Shown here: positions 1 to 8,118 of the stretch, one piece after another
Layout: every line of letters begins with the position of its first letter
Position numbering within the stretch: position 1 is the stretch's first letter
Source of the DNA: Actinoalloteichus hoggarensis
GTDB taxonomy: Bacteria > Actinomycetota > Actinomycetes > Mycobacteriales > Pseudonocardiaceae
Direction: 5' to 3'
DNA: 64,000 nucleotides
Assembly: GCF_002234535.1 (NCBI RefSeq)
Contig: NZ_CP022521.1
Coordinates: forward strand, 1,860,001-1,924,000
Notes under the pieces: model-generated
What the model was told of the DNA's origin: nothing
Seen by the model: the letters and a program-made list of their open reading frames with translations, nothing else
Databases searched by the model: none
Made by a program: the position numbers and the translations under genes

Positions 1-1159
1 GCCGCAGCGGACCGGTGTCGCCGTTCGCCGACTCGCCGAAGCCCGGCCCGGCGTCGGCGACGACGAGCCGGGCCCCGCCGGTGGGCCAGGCCAGCAGCCG
101 GACCGCGATGGCACTGCCGTCCGGGGTGTGCGCGAAGACGTTGCCCAGCAGGGCGTCGACACAGGCCGCCAGATCCGCCTCGACAAGACGGACCGGCACC
201 GGACCCAGCGCCAGGTCCAGTTCCACGGGCCGTTCGGTGTCCTCGGCCAGGACGGACCAGAACTGCACGCGATCCCGTACCACCGCCGCCGCGTCACACC
301 AGATCGGCAGCGGATGGACACCCGTCTCGACGGCGCGTCGTCTGGCGTCACCGATGATCTCGGTGACCGCGCGCTCCAACTCGGCCACGGAGGCGCTGAT
401 CCGCCGGGCCTCCGCAGGATCGTTGAGGCCCTCGGCCTCCAGCTTCATCGAGGTCAACGGTGTGCGCAGCCGATGGGAGAGGTCTGCGACGGTCTCCCGT
501 TCCTCACGGAGCAGCTCCTTGATCCGGCCGGCGAGATGGTTGAGTCCGCCTGCCACCTCACGCAGCTCCGTCGGGCCCTCCGGGGTGGCCCGCGCGTCCA
601 TCTCGCCCGCCGCGAGCCGGTGCGACACGTCGGCGAGCCTGCGGGTCGGCCGGACCAGCGAGTGTGCCAGTCGGTCGGAGACCAGCACGCTGACCGCCAT
701 CAGGGCGATGCCGAGCAGCAGCAGGATCAACCACGATCTGGTGACTCCCTGCCGCATCTCCTCGGTGGTCACCAGCGTGCGGATCACCGCGGTACGACCG
801 TCGGCGTCCACGGTGGCGAAGAGGATCTCGCGCCCCGCCGGTGTCTCGGCCGACAGGCTCTGTCCGAGCATGGCCAGCTCCACCGCGTCCGTGGGGGCGG
901 TCTCCTCGCCGACGACCGTGCCGTCGGGAAGGAACACGCTCACCGGCCGATCGACCAGGCCGTTGGCCCCGAGGCTGCGTTCCAGCGCCTCGACATCGCT
1001 GTTGGCCACGACCCAGATGAGCGACTGCGCCTCGACCGTCGCCGCGTGCACCGCCCGGTCCTCGGCGAAGGTGCGGATCAGCAGGGCCAGCGGGATCAGG
1101 AACGCCACCAGGACGAGCGAGGTCGTCGTGCCCACCAGGATCGCGAGTCGACGTCTCAT
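1..1159 (-). CDS. Sensor histidine kinase (partial, C-terminus beyond window)
   Basis: Membrane sensor kinase partnered with the response regulator just upstream on the same strand. The visible 386 residues show a basic N-terminus, a first membrane segment (about 8-27), a roughly 120-residue extracytoplasmic region, a second membrane segment (about 148-168) and a HAMP linker. The H-box reads LSHRLRTPLT with the phospho-accepting His at about residue 229. An N-box containing NVFAHTP and a G1 box DAGPGF follow before the window ends inside the ATPase domain. The ATG is preceded by GAGGAG and starts 10 bases after the regulator's stop, so the two are an operon. The ligand cannot be read from sequence. 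Confidence 0.93.
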   Translation of the reverse strand, partial: MRRRLAILVGTTTSLVLVAFLIPLALLIRTFAEDRAVHAATVEAQSLIWVVANSDVEALERSLGANGLVDRPVSVFLPDGTVVGEETAPTDAVELAMLGQSLSAETPAGREILFATVDADGRTAVIRTLVTTEEMRQGVTRSWLILLLLGIALMAVSVLVSDRLAHSLVRPTRRLADVSHRLAAGEMDARATPEGPTELREVAGGLNHLAGRIKELLREERETVADLSHRLRTPLTSMKLEAEGLNDPAEARRISASVAELERAVTEIIGDARRRAVETGVHPLPIWCDAAAVVRDRVQFWSVLAEDTERPVELDLALGPVPVRLVEADLAACVDALLGNVFAHTPDGSAIAVRLLAWPTGGARLVVADAGPGFGESANGDTGPLR

Positions 1160-1169
1160 CGGGCTCTCC

Positions 1170-1853
1170 TCATCCCTGCGGGGCGGCGAGCTTCACGCCG
1201 ACCCCGCGCACGGTGTGCAGATAACGTGCGTGCTGAGCGGTCTCGCCGAGCTTCCGCCGCAGCCACGACAGATGGACGTCCACCGTCTTGTCCGCGCCGC
1301 CGTAGGGCACCTGCCAGACCTCGGTCAGCAGCTCGCGTTTGCTGACCACCTCGCCCGCGCGGGTCGCCAGATAGTGCAGCAGATCGAACTCGCGTGGCGT
1401 CAGATCCAGTCGTCTGCCGTCGAGCTCCACCTCGCGCGCCCGCCCGTTGACCCGCAGTCCACCGACGATGACCGTCGGATCCTCGTCCTCTTCGCTCCCT
1501 CTGCGCAGCACCGCCCGGACACGCGCGTCGAGCTGGCCCGCGCCGAAGGGCTTGGTGAGGTAGTCGTCGGCTCCCGCGTCGAGTGCGGCGATGATCTCGG
1601 TCTCGTCGTCTCGCGCGGTGGCCACGATCACCGGGACACGACTGACCGCGCGCAGCATCCGCAGCATCTCGCGGCCGTCCATGTCGGGCAGCCCGAGGTC
1701 GAGAACGACGAGATCGGGACGGTCGGCGACGGCCTGGGAGAGCCCGTCCATCGCGGTCCTCGCCGAGGCGACGGCGTGCCCGCGTTCGGTCAACGCTCGG
1801 GTGAGCGCGGTGCGAATCGTCGCGTCGTCCTCGATCAGCAGTAGATGGGCCAC
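1170..1853 (-). CDS. OmpR/PhoB-family DNA-binding response regulator
   Basis: 227 residues, normal length for the family. The N-terminal receiver has the acidic pair E8-D9-D10, phospho-acceptor Asp52 in the VVLDLGLPD context, a T/A position in the VIVATA strand and the conserved Lys in DYLTKPFG. The C-terminal winged helix (about 128-222) ends with the typical HTVRGVGVKL wing. It is first gene of an operon with the sensor kinase and is divergent from the exported protein at 2060. The intergenic repeats described at 1904-2037 are its most likely binding sites, suggesting autoregulation plus control of the divergent gene; that is inference. Confidence 0.95.
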   Translation of the reverse strand: MAHLLLIEDDATIRTALTRALTERGHAVASARTAMDGLSQAVADRPDLVVLDLGLPDMDGREMLRMLRAVSRVPVIVATARDDETEIIAALDAGADDYLTKPFGAGQLDARVRAVLRRGSEEDEDPTVIVGGLRVNGRAREVELDGRRLDLTPREFDLLHYLATRAGEVVSKRELLTEVWQVPYGGADKTVDVHLSWLRRKLGETAQHARYLHTVRGVGVKLAAPQG

Positions 1854-1903
1854 CTGAGAACGCTAACCGAGGACGGGGCGGGTCGAGACCGCCCGGACGA
1901 GTC

Positions 1904-2037
1904 CTAAGGCCGCCTTATCCTCGCGTTAACCCTCGAGATCGCGGTGTGGACGAATCATCGTCGCGCGTCTGTCGGACGTCGACCGAGGCGAGTCGCGTCG
2001 AGAGAAGCGCTAAGCGAGCCTTAGTGTCGTCTTAACC
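1904..2037. promoter_or_regulatory. Two aligned 28-bp repeats, probable response-regulator operators
   Basis: Two copies at 1904-1931 and 2010-2037, 106 bp apart, share CTAAG at offset 0, CTTA at offset 10 and TTAACC at offset 22; the bases between differ. Within each copy the two TTA elements are exactly 11 bp apart, the spacing expected of tandem OmpR-family half-sites, and CTAAG is the inverted form of CTTA. They sit between the divergent regulator and exported-protein genes. Binding is inferred, not shown. Confidence 0.6.
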
Positions 2038-2059
2038 ATCTTCGAGCCAAGGTGACGAC

Positions 2060-2638
2060 ATGACCGAGGAGCGGCCCGCACAGGGCAGGACGGCGTTGGG
2101 CATCGTGGGCTGGGCGGCGGCCGCCGTGGTGGCGACCGGAGTCGGTGTCGCCGCCCTGAGCGCCATCGGTGCGGGGATCACCGAGTCGGTGATCCGCCCG
2201 CTGAGCCAGTCCGAGGTCGAGGGACGGCTCGCCGCCGCGACGGCCGCGGGAGACGCCGCCGACCGAGGCGGGCTCGACACGCCGCCCACCTCGGCTGTGC
2301 CGTCCGAGGGCCCGGCGGCGTCGGAGTCGGCCTCGCCGCCGCCGAGCGGCGAGCCCTCGTCACCGGACGAGGACGCCGCCGCGCCGCCCGACCCGGAGCG
2401 CATCGACACCGTCGGTGGCATGGTGACCGCCCGATGCGGGGATGCCGACGTGGTGGAGCTGGTGGCGCAGGCCCCGGCACAGGGGTTCGGCGTCGACGTC
2501 GACGTGGAGGACGAGGGAGATGACGATGAGCCGCTCGGGGCCGTCACGGTGCAGTTCGAATCCGAGGAGCTCGACGTCGAGGTGCTGTTGATCTGCTCAG
2601 GGGGAGTGCTGTCCCACGAGACGTCCATCGACGACTGA
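2060..2638 (+). CDS. Membrane-anchored acidic exported protein, unknown function
   Basis: 192 residues and no family recognised. A short cytoplasmic N-terminus precedes one hydrophobic segment (about 12-40). A Ser/Pro/Ala/Glu-rich spacer (about 70-115) with the look of a cell-wall-spanning linker follows. The C-terminal part contains the only two cysteines (about 126 and 179), which could form one disulfide, and a very acidic patch around VEDEGDDDE. The orientation is most likely N-in, C-out. It diverges from the two-component genes and shares the repeat-bearing intergenic region, so it may be the system's target or an accessory sensor. The acidic patch might bind cations, which is speculation. 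Confidence 0.8.
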   Translation: MTEERPAQGRTALGIVGWAAAAVVATGVGVAALSAIGAGITESVIRPLSQSEVEGRLAAATAAGDAADRGGLDTPPTSAVPSEGPAASESASPPPSGEPSSPDEDAAAPPDPERIDTVGGMVTARCGDADVVELVAQAPAQGFGVDVDVEDEGDDDEPLGAVTVQFESEELDVEVLLICSGGVLSHETSIDD

Positions 2639-2654
2639 GCTGCTCGACCGCCGA

Positions 2655-2697
2655 GCCCGCACACCCGCCGGGCTTCGGCCCCACGGTGCGAGCGGGC
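2655..2697. terminator. Possible bidirectional terminator
   Basis: GCCCGC at 2655-2660 pairs with GCGGGC at 2692-2697, enclosing an inner GGGC-TTCG-GCCC hairpin. It lies between the converging exported-protein gene and gntP. There is no T-tract, and the outer stem is short. Confidence 0.35.
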
Positions 2698-2743
2698 CGC
2701 GGAATCGTGTCCGGCGGCCCGCCGCACGGGGACGTCCCGGCCG

Positions 2744-4168
2744 CTAGACCACCAGGTCCAGCAGGAGCAGGCAGATCAGGGCGAAGACCGAGATGATCGT
2801 CTCCATCACCGACCACGTCTTGATCGTCTGCCCGACGGTCATCCCGAAGTACTCCTTGACCATCCAGAACCCGGTGTCGTTGACGTGGGAGAAGAACAGC
2901 GAGCCCGCGCCGATCGCCAGAGCGAGCAGCGCGCCCTGCGCCGGGTCGAGGCCTGCCGCCAGCGGGGCGACGATCCCGGCCGCCGAGATGGTCGCCACCG
3001 TCGCCGAACCGGTGGCCAGCCGGATTCCCACCGCGATGAGCCAGCCGAGGATCAGCGGCGAGAGTGCGGCGTCCTGGCCGTATCTGGTGATGATGTCGGC
3101 CACCCCGGACTGCACCAGGGTCTCCTTGAAGCCGCCGCCCGCACCGGTGATCAGCAGGATTCCCGCGATCGGCGGCAGCGAGGCGCCGAACACCTCGGTG
3201 ATCCGTTCCCGATCGAAGCCCGCGCCTGTGCCCAGCGTGAACATCGACACCAGCGTCGCCACGAGTAGCGCGACCAGCGGCGTGCCGAGGAAGTCCAGCG
3301 CGGTGCGTACGGTGCCGCCGTCGGCGAGCCAGATCTCGCCGACGGCCTTGCCCAGCATCAACACCACGGGCAGCAGCACCGTGGCCAGCGTCGCGCCGAA
3401 GGCCGGCCTGCGTGGCGGGGCCTCGCCCTCGGCCGTGTCGGCCGCTGATCGGGGCAGCAGATGCGCGGGCGGGGAGACCTCGACCCAGCGGGCGGCATAG
3501 CGGGCGAACAACGGCCCTGCGACGACGACCGTCGGCACGGAGACCAGAATGCCGAAGCCGAGGGTCAGCCCCAGGTCCACCTGCAGGCTGTCGACGGCGA
3601 TCAAGGGGCCGGGATGCGGCGGAACGAGCCCGTGCAGCACCGACAGGCCCGCCAGCGCGGAGACGCCGATGAGCATCAACGGCTGCCTGCTGCGCTGCGC
3701 GACCAGCAGGATCACCGGGATCAGCAGGACGACGCCGACCTCGAAGAACATCGGCAGCCCGATGATCACGGCGACCAGGGCGATCGCCCAGGGCAGGGCG
3801 CGCACCCCGGATCGGCCGAGGATGGTGTCGACGATCCGATCGGCGCCGCCGGAGTCGGCGAGGATTCTTCCCAGCATGGCGCCGAGGGCGATCAGTGCAC
3901 CGACCCCGCCGATGGTGCTGCCTAATCCGGCGCTGAACGTCTCGACGATCTCGGCGACGGGCATCGCGGCGATCAGCCCGAGCGCGCCCGCTCCGAGAGT
4001 GAGGGCGAGGAACGGGTGGACCTTCAGCCAGGTGATCAGCAGGACGATGACCGCGATCCCGGCGAGGGCCGCGACGACCAGCCGGGTGTCCTGACCGGTC
4101 CACGGCCCGCCGCCCTGCGCTAACAGGGTGGCCGGCCGCAGCGACAGGACACTCGCCGCCGGGCTCAT
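2744..4168 (-). CDS. gntP: Gluconate:H+ symporter, GntP family
   Basis: 474-residue polytopic membrane protein of the GntP family, which imports gluconate or related aldonates with protons. It is hydrophobic throughout with about 12 membrane helices. It has the family's glycine-rich loops, for example LALTLGAGALGLIAAMP near the N-terminus and TGAGGGFKETL and FFSHVNDTGFW in the second half. The ATG at 4168 overlaps the stop of the upstream gluconokinase (ATGA), which fixes the start; longer reading frames upstream run through gntK. Transcribed with gntK as a two-gene operon. Substrate is assigned mainly from the neighbouring kinase. Confidence 0.93.
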   Translation of the reverse strand: MSPAASVLSLRPATLLAQGGGPWTGQDTRLVVAALAGIAVIVLLITWLKVHPFLALTLGAGALGLIAAMPVAEIVETFSAGLGSTIGGVGALIALGAMLGRILADSGGADRIVDTILGRSGVRALPWAIALVAVIIGLPMFFEVGVVLLIPVILLVAQRSRQPLMLIGVSALAGLSVLHGLVPPHPGPLIAVDSLQVDLGLTLGFGILVSVPTVVVAGPLFARYAARWVEVSPPAHLLPRSAADTAEGEAPPRRPAFGATLATVLLPVVLMLGKAVGEIWLADGGTVRTALDFLGTPLVALLVATLVSMFTLGTGAGFDRERITEVFGASLPPIAGILLITGAGGGFKETLVQSGVADIITRYGQDAALSPLILGWLIAVGIRLATGSATVATISAAGIVAPLAAGLDPAQGALLALAIGAGSLFFSHVNDTGFWMVKEYFGMTVGQTIKTWSVMETIISVFALICLLLLDLVV

Positions 4169-4710
4169 GTCGGATCTGCTTTCGCCTCGCTCACCGCGGT
4201 GATCGCCGTCAGCGCCTTCTCGACGATCGTCTCGGCGTCCTCGGCGACGTCCGCCGTGTAGCCGAACTCGTCGGGTTCCAGCGGTTGCAGATCGGCGAAC
4301 TGGGAGTCCAGCAGCGAGGCGGGCATGAAGTGCCCGGTGCGGCCTGCCAGCCGATTCCCGATCACCTCTCGGCTGCCCGCCAGGTGCAGGAACCACACCC
4401 CGTCGTTACCGCTGCGCAGCAGATCGCGATAGGAGCGCTTCAGCGCGGAACAGGTCACGACCCCGTTCACGTCCGCCCGCTCCTGCTCGTGGATCCACGC
4501 CGCGATGGAGCGCAGCCACGGCAGCCGATCCTGATCGTTCAACGGGACGCCGGACTCCATCTTCGCGATGTTCTCCGGCGGATGGAACTCGTCTGCCTCC
4601 GAGTAGGTCACCCCGAGACGGTCGGCAAGAGACCGAGCGATCGTGGTCTTGCCGGAACCGGACACGCCCATGACCACCACGATGGTCGCGGGTCGCTTCC
4701 TTGCGGACAT
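4165..4710 (-). CDS. gntK: Gluconokinase
   Basis: Phosphorylates gluconate to 6-phosphogluconate, which enters the pentose phosphate or Entner-Doudoroff pathways. 181 residues, the usual length for the single-domain GntK/IdnK type. The Walker A loop GVSGSGKTT is at about 15-23. The family motifs EADEFHPPENIAKMESGVPL and CSALKRSYRDLLR are both present. The start has GGTGAGGAG upstream. It is first in the operon with gntP. No GntR-type regulator is adjacent, which is unusual for gluconate loci, so control must come from elsewhere. Confidence 0.95.
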   Translation of the reverse strand: MSARKRPATIVVVMGVSGSGKTTIARSLADRLGVTYSEADEFHPPENIAKMESGVPLNDQDRLPWLRSIAAWIHEQERADVNGVVTCSALKRSYRDLLRSGNDGVWFLHLAGSREVIGNRLAGRTGHFMPASLLDSQFADLQPLEPDEFGYTADVAEDAETIVEKALTAITAVSEAKADPT

Positions 4711-5057
4711 CCGTGCTCCTCACCTTCGGCTGCCGGGTGCGTGGGAGACGCCCCGCCTCCAGCAGTCTCCTTGATCAGCCGGGTGCGACACCAGAGCCGC
4801 GTCCCGATCGCCGTCCCGCCCGACGGGCGCATGCCCCGACTTCGGCGACCGCCGCCGCCCTGCGGCCGTGGAGTGTCGCGATCCGAGCCTGACAGAGCCG
4901 GCCGTCGGGGGCCGAACGGCCACGCCGATCGGCGAGTCGCGGCGGCACACGGGGCCACGCGGGCACGGACCTCTCCTCAGGCGGACCGGGGTTCGTGCCC
5001 GGCGGGCCCGGAATGTCGCGGGGCGGCGCGGCCCCTCGGCGGCGCACCGGAGTCATC
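4711..5057. other. Intergenic, no gene seen
   Basis: About 350 bases between gntK and the end of the DUF262 gene, both on the minus strand. The open frames here have arginine/proline-rich translations without ribosome sites. Presumably it contains the gntK promoter, but I cannot point to one. Confidence 0.6.
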
Positions 5058-7211
5058 TCACTCCATCAGGCCCTGCGCGAGCGCCTCGCGCCGCAGATCG
5101 GAGAGCAGCGTGCCCGTGGCGTCGGAGCCCGCGCGCCAGAAGTCCCAGCCGTTGCAGGCCTTGACGTTCAGCGCGACCGCCGCCGCCCTGGACACCGAGT
5201 CGAAGGTCTGTCCGCTGGGCAGCCTGATCCGGCCGCCTTCGGTGACACGTGCGGTGTAGGTGTGCTTCTTGCGGTGGCCGTAGAGCTCGGTGCCGTCCTC
5301 GATCAACCCGGCCTCGATGAGGTCCGCGATCTCGACGCCGTAGCGTGCCTTGCGGCGGCTGCGCTTGACGGTGGCCCGATTCGGCGGGGTGTTCTCCGGT
5401 CGCAGGCCGAGAAGCTCCGGACGCCAGATCAGCTCGCACAACCGCCGGTACAGGCGCTGTCGGATCTGGATCGCGTCCAACCCGAAATGATCCGGCCACG
5501 GGCGGAACACCTCGGCGAGGTCGTGGTCGGCCACGAATCGCGCGAACTCCGGCTCGGCGTCCAGCGTCTCGGGATGCAGCGAGGCCGCGAGCAGGTTCTG
5601 CTCCCGGTAATGGTCGATCTTCGTGGCGTGCTCGTCCGGCAGCCGATCGCCCGAGGGCAGGAGCAGCAGCGCCCCCAGGCGTTCCCGGAAGTCCTCGAAC
5701 GCCTCGGTCGTCATGATCTCGGCCTGGTAGCGCGGGAAGGCACGCGGCCAGACGTGTTCGATCTCCCAGGGCTGCGCGTCGTCGAGATAGACGGCGATCA
5801 GATCGGGACGCCCGGCGGCCACCTCCACGAACGCCGTCAGCCGGGCGAGCACGTAGCGGACCTGGGCCCAGTTGCCGGGTTGGAGGCTGAGCCGGTCCAC
5901 ACCGGAGAAGTCGTCGGGCAGGGTGGCGGCCTCGGCCTCCAGCAGTCCGGTGAGTCCTTCCAGGCCCTCGGCGCTGCGCAGCCGCACGGTCAGCTCGTCG
6001 ACCTCGGGGCGCACCTGATGTGGCAGCAGGCTTCGATTGTTGACGATCTTCAGCGTGGTGGCGAGGTCCAGATAGCCCGCGATGCGCCTGCTCTTCTCCT
6101 CGAACACCTCGTCGGGGTCGTCGGGGCGCAGCGCGGACAGGATCGGCGGCAACGGGTCCACGACCTCCAGCCGTGCCGTGTGGAAGACGGCCTCCATCCC
6201 GGGCACGAGCATGGCCGAAGCGTCCTTCAACGCGCTGTACTGCCTGCTGAGGGGCACGAGGAAGTACTCGACGAAGGCTCGGAAGTCCGCCGCTGTTCGC
6301 AGCTCCAGCCGTATCTCGTTCTTGCGCACCCACTCGTGGAAGGCGCGGTCGATCTCCACCAGGTCGGCGCTGTCGGCGTCGAAGGCCGCGAACTTCGCGA
6401 TCAGCACCGCCTTGACGAATTCGCTGGGCGTGTCGACCCCGTGCCGGGACAGATCGGCGATCATCCGGCGCCAGAGGTCGTTCAGCTGTCGTCTGCCGGT
6501 CTCGGCCCTGGCCAGCAGGTAGCTCTTGAGCAGGTCGACGGGGCTGAGCCGGGCGCCCCTGTTGTTCATCGTCTCGAAGATCTCCCAGCCGTGCTCCCGG
6601 TCGAGCGCGTCGATGGAGACCAGGCAGACCCGGTCGAGAAGCCAGTCGTGGAAGAACGGCAGCGCCTCGTCGCGCAGGCTCGCGGGGAAGTCCTCCTCGA
6701 TGTCGCGGGCCCGCTCGTAGAGGTTGCGCACCGACAGACTGGCGTCGGCGGGCGGAGGCTTGGGGATGCCTCGCAGGAAGGCGTTGAGCACCTCGTTGCG
6801 TTCGGGGATGTCGATGTTGAACGTCGTCTCGCCGTGCCGAGTGCTGTAGATCATGGGGTCGAGGCCCTTGGCGTCCTGATCGAGGTCCTGTTCCTCAAGG
6901 AGCCTGCGGAGGTAGACGACGATCAGATGCAGCGTCGTGAGCCGTTGTTGTCCGTCGACGAGGAATGCGGCGTCCGGGGTCTGGTAGCACACGATCGGAC
7001 CAAGGAAGTACGGGGCATATCCGATGGTCTCGCGGCGCGAGTGCGTCGGCCGCCACTCCCGGATGAACCGCCGTTCCAGGTCGTGCAGCAGCGCGACGAC
7101 GTCCTTGCGTGACCAGCTGTATTCGCGCTGGTAGTAGTCCAGTTTGTACTTCTTGTTGCTCAGGAGTTCCTGGACCGTGGCCCCTCGGCCCTCCACCGGA
7201 CTCTGTGCCAC
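5058..7211 (-). CDS. DUF262-DUF1524 (GmrSD-like) protein with C-terminal RAMA-like domain; probable modification-dependent restriction factor
   Basis: 717 residues. The N-terminal DUF262 domain has QREYSW (28-33), a YFLGPIV strand and the signature DGQQR at 86-90, known in GmrS-type proteins for nucleotide hydrolysis. A DUF1524 domain follows with the His-Me-finger motif IEHVWP at about 483. The last 95 residues (LIEAGLIEDGTELY, RLPSGQTFDSVSRAA and NGWDFW) match the RAMA pattern found with restriction/modification enzymes and thought to read modified DNA. GTG at 7211 is chosen because GGAGGGG lies five bases upstream and residues match the family from there on. It stands alone, with no methyltransferase nearby. 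Anti-phage restriction of modified DNA is inference from domain make-up. Confidence 0.85.
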   Translation of the reverse strand: MAQSPVEGRGATVQELLSNKKYKLDYYQREYSWSRKDVVALLHDLERRFIREWRPTHSRRETIGYAPYFLGPIVCYQTPDAAFLVDGQQRLTTLHLIVVYLRRLLEEQDLDQDAKGLDPMIYSTRHGETTFNIDIPERNEVLNAFLRGIPKPPPADASLSVRNLYERARDIEEDFPASLRDEALPFFHDWLLDRVCLVSIDALDREHGWEIFETMNNRGARLSPVDLLKSYLLARAETGRRQLNDLWRRMIADLSRHGVDTPSEFVKAVLIAKFAAFDADSADLVEIDRAFHEWVRKNEIRLELRTAADFRAFVEYFLVPLSRQYSALKDASAMLVPGMEAVFHTARLEVVDPLPPILSALRPDDPDEVFEEKSRRIAGYLDLATTLKIVNNRSLLPHQVRPEVDELTVRLRSAEGLEGLTGLLEAEAATLPDDFSGVDRLSLQPGNWAQVRYVLARLTAFVEVAAGRPDLIAVYLDDAQPWEIEHVWPRAFPRYQAEIMTTEAFEDFRERLGALLLLPSGDRLPDEHATKIDHYREQNLLAASLHPETLDAEPEFARFVADHDLAEVFRPWPDHFGLDAIQIRQRLYRRLCELIWRPELLGLRPENTPPNRATVKRSRRKARYGVEIADLIEAGLIEDGTELYGHRKKHTYTARVTEGGRIRLPSGQTFDSVSRAAAVALNVKACNGWDFWRAGSDATGTLLSDLRREALAQGLME

Positions 7212-8118
7212 CGCGACCCCTCCGAAGCCCTTGTGATCCCGACGACGGAGTGTAATCGAAAAGATCGTCAGTTCCCTCGATGGAGTGATGCAGTCGTGTG
7301 GTCCGGCCATGCTCGCCGCAGGCGACGGCTGACCGAACCCGGCGGGATCGCCGGGCGTCGAGCTCGTACCTCCGACCGTCCGGGGCGGCGGGGAGCCGGA
7401 CCGAGCAGTGCATCCCCGCGTCGAGACGAGGTCGCCCGCGTCGGAGGCAGTCATGATCGAGGGCGATCCCGACGTACCGCGTCGATCTCCGATCTCCGAC
7501 CGGCCGCCTGCGGCCGACACCGCCGTTTCGACGATCACCGTGGTCCTCGCGCAGGGCTCCGTGCTGAGCGTCGTACGGTGGCGACCACCGCCGCCCCCAG
7601 CGGCGAGGTCCGGCCCGCCAGCTGCTCATGCGGCCGTCGACGAGGCCTGCGTGCCGCGCGCCGGGCGCCTGCGGCCGGCGGAGACTCGGCGGCGGTGTGA
7701 GCTGCCGGACGATCATGAGCGCGTCCCGGCGAGGCGGACGAATCCGACGCCACCCGCCGCCCCGACGCGGGGCGAGATGCCGGACCCGGCCGGCGGGGAC
7801 GGTCCTCGTCACGGAGTTCGGCCCGACCGCGGACGTCATCCGCCGCCCCGCTCGCTCGACCGCACCGCTGGAGGCCTCGACGGTTCCGTCGCGGCTCGCC
7901 GTCGCGTCGGCCGCAGGTCGTCGTGTCCGTCGCGGCGGGCGCGCGGCGGGCCTGGCCTGCGCCCGAGGACCGAACCGGTCCACGGCCGCTCACACACGCC
8001 GTGACGACCGTGCGCCACGACGGGGGACCTCGGGCGGCTACCCTCGCAGGAAGCACTGCCAACCGGGTGAGGCCTGCCCCCGTGGGCCTTCCCGACGAGT
8101 CCTGGAGCCTGAGACCTC
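7212..8118. other. Gene-free 0.9-kb stretch between restriction-like gene and ffh
   Basis: No convincing coding sequence, RNA or repeat. Frames on both strands stay open only through high GC and translate to Arg/Pro/Ala-rich strings. In many actinobacteria glnB-glnD precede ffh; neither is here, so this looks like a rearranged junction. Confidence 0.55.

Noticed and set aside
15-1844. 609-codon plus-strand frame and a 405-codon frame at 128-1345
   Set aside because: Antisense to the clear sensor kinase and response regulator; Arg/Ser-rich translation with no family features.
7408-8062. Overlapping frames on both strands in the gap before ffh
   Set aside because: Arg/Pro-rich translations, no ribosome sites, no motif; open only because of high GC.
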